Below, in pieces: positions 1 to 12,894 of a DNA stretch of 64,000 bases. The notes beneath the pieces were generated by a model. It was not told the DNA's origin. It saw nothing but the letters and a program-made list of their open reading frames with translations, and made no database searches. Position 1 is the first letter of the stretch, and each line of letters begins with the position of its first letter. The position numbers and the translations under genes were made by a program. This stretch comes from Harmothoe impar (Eukaryota; Annelida; Polychaeta; Phyllodocida; Polynoidae). The stretch covers positions 44,144,281-44,208,280 of the forward strand of contig OX381718.1 of the NCBI GenBank assembly GCA_947462335.1, read 5' to 3'.

Positions 1-220
1 CAAAAACTGTTCAGTAGGATTTTTTCTAACTGAGGTTCCACTGTTTTCTACCCTCATATTACACATTGGCATAGAGAATATATTGACACCTAGTCAGGAT
101 TTTGCGCTAGGAGCAATCTGTGGGGCGAAAAACAGCCAAAATGAGCCACTGGTCTGAAGTATAAAACTGGGCATCGATCACTATAGAGCTACAAAGAGAC
201 AGAGAATCGATGTCCAGTAA
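1..220. repeat. Dispersed repeat fragment shared with 26233-26450
   Basis: The first 220 bases match 26233-26450 and the corresponding part of duplication copy B (about 33205-33422) almost base for base, with scattered substitutions and small indels. The shared block begins within the window edge, so its left limit is unknown. It carries no coding frame in common between copies. Its class is unknown. The copy here is more diverged than the two internal copies are from each other, so it is an older dispersal of the same family. Confidence 0.8.
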
Positions 221-1501
221 TAAGATATGTATACCTCCCCTTGTATAAGTGCGCTGTTCACTATGATAAAGATAATTTTATATAATTTCCAAACTTTCAG
301 ATTGTTACCTATTATCAATAAGATTCATGTAAAAGAAAGTAGAATCACGTTTCCTAGCTGCTAATTTACATAAATACACAAACATGACGCACACATATAT
401 CTATGTGATATTACCAGGATTTGTTCTAGTCTGTTCTCTTTATAAAAGGTACATTAAATGCACATAAAGAACACATTTACATCACCATATATCCAGTACA
501 TACAAACGGAGACAACACGTTCACATTGTACATCCCAATAATATACATCCCCACACATCTGTTTTACATACATTTATTCATAGGGAATTTGACAAAATGA
601 AGGTAAATCAGTAGTAAAGTCTACTTAAAACGACACATTTCAACAGATAGGTTATCAAACTTGCAGATATATCCTAACTTTGCCTCTTCGGTAGATGAGA
701 AAACAAGAGTTATTTTCTCATCTTAAATAATTGCTGCATACTTTATATTTCAGGTGATTTACATGATATTAAGGAATGTAAACTTGTAAAGTGTACACTG
801 CGGACAATGGATTGAGATTTATACTCTGACAAAGTGAAAGTAAGTGAAACTGTTCTATGAATCTCCGAAACCTCTTAATTATTTTCGGTTGCAATTTTGA
901 CAATAAAACAGCATTTTAACTCATATATAAAGGAGGAGTGAAAAACATTTTAAAGTACAATACACGCGCATCTGAGCATCGTAACATGTCTCAACATATC
1001 CAACTTTTCTTTGGGGGATTTATAGATCAACAGGCGCAGCCATAATTCCCAATCGAGTAATTTTTTTATGTAAAGTTCAAGGGTTATCTTTAAGATAATC
1101 ACCACACTAGGCGGACACACATACATAATCTCACACAATCCCATCCATAAAATGACTTAATCTTCTGTAAGAGAACTGAGTTATCAAATAGCTAACAAGG
1201 CTAGAAAAGACAATCTGAAAATAATTGTCACTATATGGAACATACTTAAAGTGATATGCATGTTTTAAACTGGAGACTATTTAAGCTACCTACCTTCTCT
1301 TAGATATGATCAAACTAATATCTCTATGTATCTTAAAGTTAGTCAACATTCACAAGCACACCGGTTGTCACTTTTGCTCATATACATACATCTCAAAAAC
1401 ATGTACTGTCTGGTCCCATGAAAATAGATCAAATATGCAATACCATTTTTCAAAAAATCCATCTAAGATTACCAAAGCTGCTGTTTCATATGAAGCCACA
1501 A
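221..1501. other. No gene seen; downstream flank or 3' UTR of the zinc-finger gene
   Basis: AT-rich sequence without a convincing ORF. It lies downstream of the zinc-finger stop codon and may include its 3' UTR. No clear polyadenylation signal close to the stop was recognised; the one TTTATT (minus-strand AATAAA) noted, at 573-578, is about 1.2 kb away and is weak evidence. Confidence 0.4.
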
Positions 1502-1751
1502 TTAACCCTTTGAGGACAGCATGTTGCTAAATAATGACATTTGTCGTCATGATGCATCAATGCAGCCCCAGTGAGTAGCTCGCCGGTGCTGCCTTGGGGC
1601 ATCATGCCGACCTTTCAGGAGTGTCCCACCTCATAGAGTCGGCATGATGCTTAGATGCAGCCCTGGCGAGTTACTCGCCAGGGCAGTATTCATGTATCAT
1701 GGCGACCAAGGCATAAGGCATTAATGCATTTTGCTGTCATCAAAGAGTTAA
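1502..1751. repeat. TTAA-flanked palindromic MITE-like element (family P)
   Basis: Bounded by TTAA on both sides, with CCCTTTGAGG-like and CAAAGAG-like ends. The interior has self-complementary blocks such as GCATCATGCCGAC / GTCGGCATGATGC and GGCGAGTTACTCGCC. Relatives in this window lie near 51145, 52389, 54730, 57794 and 60858. TTAA borders suggest piggyBac/Kolobok-type mobilisation, which is inference. It lies just downstream of the zinc-finger stop codon and could be in the 3' UTR. Confidence 0.7.
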
Positions 1752-1783
1752 GTAAGCGGATGGCAACACAATGTTCAGCTCAA

Positions 1784-2452
1784 TCACTCAGGGCCTTTGC
1801 AGATAACAGAATGCTTGGTCAGATTCCTCGTTGAGGAAAATCTTCGGCCACATTTGTTACAACAATACGGCGTCTCACCGGTGTGCAGCCGAAGGTGATC
1901 TTTCAGGTAGTTACCCGATGTGAAAATCTTCCCACAAATATGACATTCAGCGGGACTTTTAGCCGGTGCGTCAGCCAGGCCAAAGTGGAACATCATGTGG
2001 TTATCTAAGTTTTTCGGTTGTTTGAACACTTTATCGCAGTACTGGCACGCGAGACCCCCGCTCTCTATCGTAGCCCCGGCGCCATTTTGATTTGGACCCG
2101 GTGGTGGTCCTTGGGGAACTCCCGAACTGTGCTCCTTCTCATGCAAATTCAGGGCTCCCTGACTGGAGAAGTCCTGACCACAATATTTACACTCGAAAAA
2201 CATATTTTCAGCTGCTGATGTGTCGTTAGCTCGGTTATCATTGTTAACAGGTTTAAAGTTGTCTAGGTCGGCAATCTTGGGACCTCCCAACGGGTTGTAA
2301 TTGTTCAATACATGGGTTTGTTCATGTCTTTTAAGCAGTGATGGTCGGGCAAAACTCATTCCACATACACAGCACTGCCCGGGTCTCTCAGGTGGTGTCA
2401 TCTGTTGGACATTATTAGGAGGTGGATAGGTCGTCGGCCCAGCAGTACGGTT
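1784..2452 (-). CDS. Zinc-finger gene exon 8 (terminal coding exon)
   Basis: This exon encodes residues 1179-1400 and the stop codon. It begins after a strong acceptor (TTTGCTTTCAG on the minus strand) in phase 0; the upstream ATG in frame at 2401 is internal. It contains five fingers of C-x2-C-x12-H-x3-H/C form: CCVC..HEQTH, CKYC..HEKEH, CQYC..HMMFH, CHIC..HLRLH and CNKC..HSVIC. The linker between the last two is TGETPY, close to the canonical TGEKP linker, so these two probably bind DNA side by side. The last finger ends in Cys, making it C2HC. The other fingers are separated by long flexible segments. Confidence 0.9.
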   Translation of the reverse strand, partial: NRTAGPTTYPPPNNVQQMTPPERPGQCCVCGMSFARPSLLKRHEQTHVLNNYNPLGGPKIADLDNFKPVNNDNRANDTSAAENMFFECKYCGQDFSSQGALNLHEKEHSSGVPQGPPPGPNQNGAGATIESGGLACQYCDKVFKQPKNLDNHMMFHFGLADAPAKSPAECHICGKIFTSGNYLKDHLRLHTGETPYCCNKCGRRFSSTRNLTKHSVICKGPE

Positions 2453-2941
2453 CTGAAAGCAAACGTTATTCAGATGACAGTTTAGAATTTCAGTATAAAT
2501 GGATGAACATATCTACATTGAGAATTATCATAAATTTGCTGACAATTTAATTTTTTTCCAAGGGAGTGGTCATTTTTGTAACAGCATGGAGGGTGAAAAA
2601 CATTTGCACCCTCCCCTCTAGAAGTGTTGACATTTTTTATCCCCCTCCAGTGGATCGGAAATAGCATGTGTTTGGGCACCTTTGTTGCAAAGTAACGCGT
2701 GGGGGGTCTTTGCTGATAACAGGTGAAATCTTAAAACCTTTGGTCAAGGGGTCGACATTTTTTACCCCGCCCCATTACACCAGCCCACCCTGTTGTTAAA
2801 AAATGGGCACTCCCTAATTCCGTAGTGACCACTTTCACACTGACTTTTCATACATCTCTGTCAAATTACATTTTTATTACTATCAAGTCAACATTAGGGA
2901 ATAATAGTCTCAAGACCTCACAATAAAACATGGCTACTTAC

Positions 2942-4707
2942 CTGGTGATGTGCATTAGCAGGCTTTGGCACCTGGCTTTGCTTGCGTGCTGAATGTGTTT
3001 TCATATGTTCCTCGATGGCTCGTTTATCTGATGTCTCATAAGGACAGGAGGCACAGCTGAAGGCAAACGCACCCGGCGTCGTTTTGTGCCTCATCCAATG
3101 GCGCGACAGGTCTGATGACTTCATGAAAGCCTTTCCGCAGATCTCACAGACGAAGCGGCCCTGGTGAGCCCGCTGGTGGTCCTCCCAGTTTGAGTGGACG
3201 CTTGTCACGTAATTACACGTTGTACATCTGTAAATGGCTTCCCCAGACCTGGCGCGCTTTGGGTGGTGACCGCCAGGATATATTGCCTGGCTCTGCTGTT
3301 CTCGCTTCTTCTCCGATTGCTGATAAGCGATGATTTTATTTTGATCCTTTGTCCAGATTTCTTCTCCCTTTTTCAGCATTGCTGCTTTCTCCTCCTCGCT
3401 CGGCTGGGTTTTTGGATGATCCAGAATTTCAGGGATATGCGCTGGTAATGATATAGTGGGTATTGCCTGGATGCTTATGTCGGACATATCCGTCATGCCA
3501 CTGAATAGCGTAATCTCATTCTGAGCATTGACTTCACATTTCAAAACGGACGACCGAACAAGGATGTTCCCTTCAAACTCCTCAAATCTCGCACAGAATG
3601 TGTTATGGTCATTTGTCTTATGCAGAGCCAGATTTTCCTCAGATATGAACTTCGCCCTACACATGTCACATGGATAGAACTCAACAGGTTTAGGGCCAGA
3701 CTGCTTAGGAGATGGCTTTCCTGTCTCACTCGGAGCTTTTTTTGGTGAAGGTGATGCTGACCGAGGAGAAACCTGCGCAACAAATGTTCGCTCTCCGGAT
3801 TCCTTCGAGTTTTTGCAGTGTAACTCCTCATGGCGAGCTAAGTCCGATGAGCGCTCGAATGCCTTATTGCAGTATGTGCAAGTCCTAGAACCCTTGGTAT
3901 GAGCCAAGAGATGCTTCTCCAGTTGCCAAGGGTCCTTGGTAGAGTAGTTGCAGATGCTACAGCAGAGGTTTCGAGAGTTGGATGAAGCGCTGGTGTTAAC
4001 ACGTGCAGAAGGATTTGGTATGTCGATCGACAGTTCTGGCTGAAGTGAGCTTGGTGGTGGTACCCTCCCGGCGATATAGTGCGCTGAACTCACATCGTAT
4101 AGCATTGGCTCAGCCTGACCATCGCGACCCTTGCCATCCTGAGAACGGTTGAGGGCTACTTTCCTTATTCTGTCTTTGATAACCTCAGCAGTTAGTCCAG
4201 TCTCCTGATGGCTAGATGTGTTGTGAGAATCAGTCGGTGCTATGACAATCTCCTTCCCTGGCACTATCATCGGCATAACTCCATCATAAGGTTCAACCTC
4301 CCTGTGGTGTTGGTTGCCCCACATGTCAGCTTTCTTGCTCTCCTGTCTGCCATAATCAACAGAAGGATGTACCACTGTATCAAAATCCATTGGTCTAGGA
4401 GTAATAACCAAGGGTTCAGGGGACTCATAGGCCTGTTTAGGCACCATAGGTTTCTGATCTGTGAATTGAGAATAGACCTGCATCCCATGGAAATTGCCAT
4501 ATGTTTGTCCTGGGTAACCTTGCATGTTAGCACCATACTGGTGTTGCGGTTGGATATTGTCTGGTGGTATGTATGTGGTAGGGTAGTTTGATGTATTGTT
4601 ATTCCATGCGGAACTACTCCCACCATAGTTCGAAGTGTCATACGCACGGTTTTGGTAAGGATGAAAGCGGGCCTGGGGCTGTTTCACAGATTTGGATTTG
4701 GACACAC
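2942..4707 (-). CDS. Zinc-finger gene exon 7 (six C2H2 fingers)
   Basis: The largest exon, residues 590 (split Gly) to 1178. The acceptor is TTCTTATATTCAG and the donor is CAG|GTAAGTAG; the exon enters in phase 1 and leaves in phase 0. The first 245 residues are low-complexity, rich in Asn, Gln, Tyr, Pro and Ser. Then come fingers CSIC..HLLAH and CTYC..HEELH as a close pair, CDMC..HKTNDH alone (His spacing x4), and CTTC..HQRAH, CEIC..HWMRH and CASC..HMKTH as a triplet. An S/P/K-rich stretch with several SP sites separates the pair from the single finger. The open frame runs past both splice sites, so the unspliced ORF ends (MSGLFY.., ..VSSHVLL) are intronic. Confidence 0.9.
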
Positions 4708-6734
4708 CTGAATATAAGAATACATGCTCAGTGATGTAAAATAAGCCACTCATATGAGAGTTAAACAGAGCACATTGGATTCCAAATATCTATTCCTTTG
4801 TCTAATGATAAAATAGTGATAACACCTAAAGAACACCAACTTCAGTCATAACGTTGAGATCTCAATTTATACTACTTTTTAAGCGACAAATATCTCCTTA
4901 AAATTATGTCTGATATATAAGCATGATATGATAATGACTTGAGCTGGGAGGTTCACTTTTTACACATTCTTAAGGTTCTGTTGCAATATTAGATTTCAAA
5001 ATGGAAGAGTTGTAAAGCAAGACAAAACTAACATTTTTTCATGCTGTTTTGATTACATAAATTGAGATATAACTAAATAAACAAGTGCACACAAACATAT
5101 ACATATTAATGGTGCATATGCATCACAGAGATTGATATTACCATATTTGAGACTTATTTATTGTTAGTTTTCATTTTTTGTCGGTTCTTGAGGACACTTA
5201 ATTTAACAGTGCAAAACCTTCCCGATAATTTATTGTTAGTAAAACTAAATGAATTTCTAATGTGAGGACCATTTCCCACACATCTTTGAAATAAGGGTAA
5301 TAAGGGGTCATTTTGGTAGTATTCCTTTCCTACATTGGACAACCTAATAGAAGCAGTAGAAACTATGTAGAACCCAAAGCCACATATGGATATACATACT
5401 GGTACAAACAATGTTTCTTTAGTGGGCTGGTTGATAGAGGTTCGATGTAGGGCCATTTTAAAGAAATTGAATTAGCATAACATCAAATCTAATCAAAAGA
5501 TTAGTTCTCACAATCTTAGTTTCTAAATGTGTTGACTGAAATACCTATTTCTCAGATAATAATGTAAACTATTCTATCTCTAACTAAATTTCTCTCAAAA
5601 AGTATTACTGTGTGTAATCCACTCTTCCTCAGACCGCTCTTCATGGACAGAGGACGGCTTTATATTGGTATTAATCTATTGCACTAGTCTTAACAATAAG
5701 GTAAGTACATATCCACCTGTGTTATATTTGCTAATATCTGACATGATCTTCTAACTGGAACTTCAGTGTAGGGATGCACTAGGCTTCTGTTTTTCCCAGT
5801 TCATGTCACATATTATATCAACATTTTATATGTCAGGTTTAAGTCCCAGGAAGCTGACCATAAAACAGCCTACACTGCTTTCAGCACTGACATTAACCCA
5901 CTATTCTGAATTTGTATGGATCTCAATAATATTGTCATCTCCATATCAGAAAGTGGTTTTGCTTGAAATGTCTGTTTTTCATTGTGACCAGACAAACTGA
6001 AAAATGTCATAACTTCATGCACCTGCTACTACCTTCTACTGTTCTGATTGACATACAGTTGTCAATTTAGAAAGTTATATCAAAATGAACATGACTTACT
6101 GTTACCTTTCACAATTACAAAAATCAAAGGTTACAACACTTATACTATTAAACAATATAACCCAATAAAGCTTTAACTAGCAGAGATGCCACTACCTGAT
6201 TGAGAAAATAGGAAAGAATTCTCAGGCTTTGGTTAAATTTTTTGTAGGAAATATAATTTGTTACAAAAATTCTGGACAAAAAGGAGGAATACCTGTAAAA
6301 GTAGGAATAGTGGCATCTCTGAAGTAGGCCTCAATGTGGAAGCTAAAAATTTGAGTGGTAATGAATTTTATTTTTTGGATAACATATTAAATATCTAAAG
6401 ATAGAGCCAGCTACATAGAAATGTCTAGTGTATGTGCTCAATTTAAGACAAAAATGACACTGTCCAAAGTACAATGAAGTAAAGGCAAGGAAATAGTTTG
6501 TACTTCATGAAAGAATACAATAAAATTAATTTTGGTTAAGAAATGACCTTTCTAAGTAGCTGGAAGTGGTTACTTGATAATATAAACAGTTTCCCGACGT
6601 AAAAATTTACTATCCTAATACTTAAATGCAAGGGATTTCCAAAGTTTCCACTTTGTGGCTTGATGTCAACTAATTTCAGAAATACAAATATCAAAGCACT
6701 ACTTTATGATGAGGACTACGGCACGAAGGCCTAC
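4708..6734 (-). other. Intron 6, no features recognised
   Basis: A phase 1 intron of the zinc-finger gene, AT-rich. No coding frame, tandem repeat or transposon end was recognised in it. Confidence 0.7.
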
Positions 6735-7407
6735 CTGCTTCAAATGTATGAGCTACGTCTGCCTTCTTATCAGCTACTGTGTTGAGAATTCGCTTTATCT
6801 CCGAACTTGAACCTCGGTGGTGGTTTCGACTGTTGTCTATCATATCTAGCGAGTGTCCACCTTGGCCGGCTGATAAGCCGGGGGGACCGGGCAGGCCGAA
6901 CATTTGGGCCTCCATATCTCCATCCCCCAGCAGCATTTTCAGATAGCTATAATTGTTCTGACTGCTTTGAGGTGCTCCTACTTCAGACTTGACAGGCCAC
7001 ACAGGTGGGTAAAAAGGCTGAGTGTGGTTGTTAGTGGTGGGGTGGTGAGTAGCTCTTGTAACAGGGTGGTGGTGTTGTGGGTTAATAGCACTCATGGTTG
7101 TTGGACCTAAAGGTATCTTAGCTGTGGTGGTAGCATTCATACCTTTAGCCCCTGATTTACCTGTCTTGTGGTGCTGAGGTGTGTTGGTGGTGCTGCTGGC
7201 CACAGGAGGACATGGCTGATTTGTGGGGGGCACTTGATGGCTGTTAGGGGAAGGTGAAGGGGGTATAGAGGAGTTACTGGAAGCACTGGAAGGCCTAGAG
7301 TTAGTCTGTGCGCTGTCCTTATATAAAGGCTTTACGGCTTCTTCCAAACCTTTCGGACGAATACGGGCGTGCGCATGTGCAATGGCGTGACGCTGCTGAT
7401 CACATTT
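6735..7407 (-). CDS. Zinc-finger gene exon 6
   Basis: Residues 366-589 plus one base. The acceptor is CTTACCTTTTCCAG and the donor is GCAG|GTAGGCC. The exon opens with KCDQQRHAIAH, which completes finger 2 whose cysteines are in exon 5: joined, the spacing is exactly C-x2-C-x12-H-x3-H. This independent check fixes the exon 5-6 junction. The rest is a disordered linker rich in Ser, Pro, Thr, Asn and His (SSASSNSS, PPSPSPNS, repeated HHP/THHP runs), typical of transcription-factor activation or interaction regions. The 673-nt length changes phase from 0 to 1, matching the start of exon 7. Confidence 0.88.
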
Positions 7408-7638
7408 CTGGAAAAGGTAAGTATCAGTAAGCTATGCTTTATTCAATCTGAAATACCGTATTCAACATAATAAGTGTGTCAATAAAAAAAGAGTACAATG
7501 AGGGTTAACATATCAGTTTAAACTAAAATAGTCCCAGTTGAAGTTACATGGCCAAAAGAAGAAGAAAATAATGCATTTTGTACTTTGGTGAATATTATAA
7601 TGTAATCATTAAGATAATTAATAAATGAAATGTCCAAC

Positions 7639-7812
7639 CTTGATAAATGCACGGCCACATATATCGCAACCAAATTTCCCTGAGATATGGGCACGTATAT
7701 GCTGTTCTATTTTGTCCAAGCGGGGAGAACCGTAGGCACACTTCTTACAGTAGTATTTCTTATCCAAGTCAAGTAATACATAACTGTCGGGAGACACTTC
7801 TGCTTCATCAGA
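7639..7812 (-). CDS. Zinc-finger gene exon 5
   Basis: A phase 0 exon of 58 codons, residues 308-365, between acceptor TATATTTTCAG and donor AAG|GTTGGAC. It holds complete finger 1 (CKKCAYGS..HIRAH) and the first half of finger 2 (CDICGRAFIK). An acidic stretch (SDEAEVSPDS) precedes the fingers. Finger 1 has the Cys-x2-Cys-x-Tyr knuckle and finger 2 the GRAF knuckle, the same order as in two later finger pairs. Confidence 0.88.
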
Positions 7813-8117
7813 CTGAAAATATAGAGCAAAATTAGAATATTGATTTGTTGTAAACATTTAAATTTTTACCCTTGGTACACAAACCAGGTGTAGACTGATC
7901 TACTCCTGTCAACCAAATCTAATCATAATATGACCTAACTATAGCAATAAAAGCTTAGCAGATTGACAGAACCATTTCATTTGAGAATATCAATATCTTG
8001 GACCAATTTGGTTATTGCATAAGAGTCTCTGGAAAATGCAGCAGAAGGTATACATCTTTACATACAAATTAGTGTAATCCTGAAAATAGACACTAGCAGT
8101 TGAATTCCCAAACCTAC

Positions 8118-8171
8118 CGATTTAGGTCTTGGTGCAGGGGTGGTTGAGCTATTCATAAACCGCCTGACCGT
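8118..8171 (-). CDS. Zinc-finger gene exon 4 (54-nt small exon)
   Basis: A small exon of 18 codons (TVRRFMNSSTTPAPRPKS), phase 0 on both sides, bordered by acceptor TATACTTCAG and donor TCG|GTAGGTTTG. It is supported only by splice-site quality and phase agreement with exons 3 and 5, since it has no domain. Because its length is a multiple of three it could be skipped without changing frame. A transcript would settle it. Confidence 0.7.
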
Positions 8172-10594
8172 CTGAAGTATAGAAATCATATAACTTAATA
8201 TTACTGAATATTAGTAGGCTTGCCTGGAGCAGTAGGTGGAGTTAGTTCTGCTATCATTATGATAGGAAATGCAATTAGGATCCATTTCAATTGTTAAAAC
8301 ATATTTATAGTCTTCTAAAAAAGGAAATTACCATAATATCACAGATATATGTATATTAGGCATTGAGATCTGGTACATGTACATATTGAGAATATGCACT
8401 AAAGTCTATAATCATCAAATAATGTTAGCATAATGCAGTCCAGGAACTACACTTAGAGCAAACCATTTTTATACCAGGAAGCACACTGATTGATTAAAGT
8501 TAAACATTTGTGCAAATTCTTTTCTCTACACAATTGCAAAATAGTCCTTATGCACTACACAAGTCATTGATCTTAAAGTTAGTATCCCAGCTGTTGTTGT
8601 GACTAATTTCCACTTTTGGCATGAGGATAAGCATGGTATTCTTGTAAGTCATATGTGAAAGTATATAAGTTCTGTGAGTACTATTTCTATACAAAAACCT
8701 CAACACAGTGAGCAAAATGAATTTCAACTGAACAGTCATAATTAGATCAATTAGCATAGCAGCTGAGTGCAGTGTGTACAGGTTAGTTTCACTGCAGACC
8801 CAGTAGGTCATTTGCATTCATGCACACATTAGTGAATAACATTTTGTATGGGTGGCAGCATATCTCAGGTGATTTCCCATGCTTGTGTTCTCCCAGACAG
8901 CTGTGGATCTGATCATCATGACACACCTTACACTGAAGCATTTATGACTTGGTAACAGGAATTATGTTTTTATTTCAGAAGATAGGTATATATTCAGGGG
9001 TTTCAGTTAATTATTAATGGAGGTGAGCTTTAACCACGCCATTTAGGATCCCAACTTTAACCAAAGCTATAACTTAACATATTTCTAATTTTTCAGTTAC
9101 AAAACAATCAATAATGCCTAGCAAGTTGGCTAGCACCGCAATGTTAAAATCAATGAATAAACCAAATGTTCCTGCAGCAGACATAAATAAACAGCTATCC
9201 TTTCGGGTATAACAACCTTTGTTTTCTTTTCTTTACTTCATAATAATGCTTTTCCTGATACATTAACAATATATACTCGTTGAAATCATATTCACTGGGA
9301 ACCCATTTATCTTATCTTTATTTGATTCAGTATGTAATAAAAAGATAACCATCACCCGTTACCTCTGTGTTAAATGTATCAACACTGCTAACTGCAGTGA
9401 ATACACTGAGCAGTCAATAATTGAATGGTAGACCACTAGGTGTAGTTACTATGGTTAGCAGGATTGATATACTAAGCAGTTGCACACCTCTATTTAAAAT
9501 GAAAAAAAATGAATGTGTTTTGAAAACCTTTTTGCATCTAGATTTCCTGATCCCTTGTAATGGTGAAATATTTAAAAGCATATCACAAGCCTGTGTTTGA
9601 GCATATTATTGAACATATATATAGGAGACTTACGGCTGGCTACAAAATTAAGAAAGATTCAAAATGAAAAAAGAATCTTGTTAACAGTTTTAATAACAAC
9701 AGTAGTGAAATGGATGAAAAAAACCTGACTTCAAACCCGTTTTCTGCCCTCACTGGTGAAGTGTGTACTCAGAGCTGGCCCTTTAGAGAGTGGTCTTTTT
9801 TTTTAAACAGATGTTCTTCTTTGCTAAAAAAGGGTGACATATCCATGTTCCCCTGCCCCTGTAGTTGATTTAATTCCATCACCTGTAATTCTTTGATACT
9901 GCGCCTGCTTATTTTTTCTATTATCTTTTACATGGGAAAGAATTGCAGTTGCACTGAGAATTAGGGGCCTAGAATAGTTTCAAGAAAAACTAATGAATGA
10001 ATGGTATAGTGATAGGTATCACGGTTGACCCAGGGCAGGGCAGGGAAGGGAGGGAAGGGAGGGAAGGGAGGCAGGCAGGCAGGAAGGGAGGGAGGCAGGG
10101 AGGGAGGGAGGGGCAAAGGGACGACAGAGTTGCAGAGACAGGGAGGAAAAGGGAGTCTCTGAGAGGGAAGGGGACGCAGGGAGGGAGGGACAGACTGGTT
10201 CTACTACAAAACGTCTCATATACCGTCTCAAAAAGCATCTCACCTAGCTGCTACTATGTAAATGTATAGGCATCTCACTACATGCCACTCTTTTGGAGGG
10301 CTGTTCTGGGAGGTGTCCCATAGAGCTCAATACTAAGCAAAATATGGACAGAAATGACAAAAGTAACTGTTTTTGTTTTGCAGATTTGAGCCATTAATAT
10401 TTATCAAATGAAAGACATTGATGCAGAGAAGTCATACATGTGTGTCAGTCTGCTGTAAAGGAAATATGAAACAGACAAATTAGATTTAAAGTGTACCTAA
10501 AAAATGTCTTCATTTTGTAGAAAACCGTCATATAAGACCCTGAGGGCGCAGACGTGCCCTGGGTCAATTAATCTCAATCATACTAATTACTTAC
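8172..10594 (-). other. Intron 3
   Basis: An intron of the zinc-finger gene between exons 3 and 4. Apart from the purine-rich tract at 10033-10200 it is ordinary AT-rich sequence with no coding frame or transposon ends that I recognise. Confidence 0.65.
10033..10200 (+). repeat. G-rich purine tract (GGGA/GGCA microsatellite)
   Basis: Runs of GGGAAGGGAGG and GGCAGGCAGG occupy most of this tract on the plus strand; the transcribed pre-mRNA carries the pyrimidine complement. The many GGG runs with short loops could form a G-quadruplex on the non-template side. Overlapping ORFs in this tract are low-complexity artefacts. Confidence 0.85.
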
Positions 10595-11218
10595 CGCTGC
10601 CACATCATCTTCCAACGATGTCGCCTGTACCGGTTTATCCGACGGTTTCCTAAACCTGTCCGATCCCCGAGCATCCCAAGAGTCCACATCTGAAGTAGTT
10701 GTATCTGGCTGCACAGTTTCTTGCAATGGCGTCTTTGTATCGGTAGACACTGACTTCTTGTTAGCTTTTTCAGCTGACTGATTGCCGGTGCTACTGTTTT
10801 GGTAAGTCTCTTGCTCAACTTTACTGCTAGTCGATGGCTTCACTTGGGTCTCTTTTTGGGGTATTGGCACTTCTTTGGAAGCTTGAGCAATGTTTTGTGC
10901 AGCATTTTGCTCCTGGTTTTTCTTACTGTTGTCACTATGGTGCATGGGGTATTGTGAAGAGGAGCTAGTGACCTGACTACTTGGATTACTTGGAAAGCTA
11001 TTTCCTTGCATGCTTTTACTTGTTGGTGGCATCGGTGTTTGATTTTGATTCTGGGTTCCCCAATGATTAAATGATTGACTTTGACTTGTGTCTGGCATCG
11101 CAGTTGCGGCAGTACTGACGTTGTCGCCTATCTTAGGTGGGTACATGCTGGCAGTATTGCGGTATATAGTGTCGTATGGAATCACGGGTGGGGCAAAACC
11201 TGCTGCATGATATGGCAT
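10595..11218 (-). CDS. Zinc-finger gene exon 3 (disordered region)
   Basis: A phase 0 exon of 208 codons, residues 82-289, bordered by acceptor TTTGCTTTGTTTCAG and donor GCG|GTAAGTAATT. It starts with MPYHAAGFAPP and continues the Pro/Tyr-rich segment of exon 2 (..PMYLPPPDYPANSQ). The remainder is Ser, Gln, Thr and Asn rich with a basic cluster (EKANKKS) and ends acidic (SLEDDVAA). There are no zinc fingers. The Met at the exon start is internal; the frame is open upstream only through the splice site. Confidence 0.87.
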
Positions 11219-12894
11219 CTGAAACAAAGCAAAACAGAAAATAAGTCATCTAAACCCCCTCATATAAATCGAACCTGCAAGTATGATTGCCAGTCATTTG
11301 AGTTTTGGAATAACTTTGAGAAGCGATTTTACCTAGGTTGGGCTAGAAACATCCTGAGAAAAGGTTATTGATTACAGTGGACCAGATATGTGTGTTTTAG
11401 TCTAAGATATGTGAAGAAATTATGGAGGAAAAGCAGAAGAAACATGATTCATAGCTATGATGAAGGTTGTAGTATTTAAACTGTTTTATTTCCCCAAAGT
11501 GATTTTACAAATTCAATATTGCAACTCCTGTCAACATAAAAGTTCACATAGTGTTGAAGATACAAAGACATTGCTACATGAGATACAAGTATAGTAAAGA
11601 TACAAGTGTAATTCACATCATATGTGACTCAGGGTCTGGGACATTAAGGAATTGAATTGATTGATTGCAGGATTGAAGCTGTATATCATTTGAGGAACAA
11701 TGTATTATTTGTCAATTTTGAGAGCAGAGACATATTCCTGGCTCAAAATTATCCTCAAACATGTGTCACTGTTGTATGTTATCCCCTTTCAGCTTAGCGG
11801 GTGGGTGTGGGTAAGTAGGTGGGTGTGGGCCAGCAGGTGGGTGGGAGCAGAATTGCCGGGCAACAGACAGTAACAGCTGGTTTCTGTCGGAAGTGTCCTA
11901 GCCGAAAATGGAGTCAATGGGATCGTAAACAGCGACAATATCTGAGTTTCCATTCTCTCTGACAGATCTTAGTAAGTTTTGGTTTTGCGCCTTGCCGCCT
12001 GCTTTGATCGCCGGGGCATATATCACTGTCCTTTCTAAACATTTCAGTCAATAGTGGCATTGATACATTGTGGACCTAATGAGTTGTGTGGCTGACTTTG
12101 AATGGAGGGGAGCAGACTACTTCTTTGTTTCATTATGGACTTCAACATGTATGAGAGTTGTCACCAGTCTGTTTTACCAGCCGCAAATTAGAACTGATTC
12201 AGGACTTTTTAAAATTTTATTATTTCTTCTCTTCTGCTAAGAACGCAGCCATTATGAATATAGCTATTTTGATGTGCTACATGGCAAATTGTTCTAATGG
12301 GAGAGGTTTAAAGTTTTTGTCCGTTCAAGTCGTCCTGAGCCATCGCACTAGACTCAATAAATTCCAGGGTTCTCCACAGACTTAAAAATCACACCGTAAA
12401 TTCTTGGATAAGCCGCGGCTTGTACAAACGTCAGGCTCCAAGGTGGGGATGCCGCTTATACAAGAGCTTGCGTTAGTATAATACAGTACTAAACTGGCAA
12501 TTCAGGGCTGCTTTTTTTGGATAGAAAGTGCTAAAATGGGTATAATTTCTGTTCTATTTGATGGATTTTCAAAATTCAAAAACTCATAGAAAGCTAAAAT
12601 GACACCGGCAGCGATTTTGGGGTTATTTGACACCGGCGGCAGTAAAAAGGACGCCGGCGGCCCGCCGGTGTCATTGCAGTGTGGGGAGAACCCTAAATTC
12701 TATCTAGGCTTCACAGTTGTACTCCTCAAGCGTAGGCAACTACCGTAAAACCTCCTGTACAACTGTCATCTTGCATATAATTCCCACCTAGACGTTGAGA
12801 AAATCCTATGACCTGCACTTGGGCTCTTATTAAGGGTGCTTCATAACTGATAGTTTCCAAAAGCTCTCATATCAGCCACACCCTGACTGTGGGA

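Noticed and set aside
9990..10269. Overlapping low-complexity ORFs on both strands
   Set aside because: They are translations of the GGGA/GGCA microsatellite.
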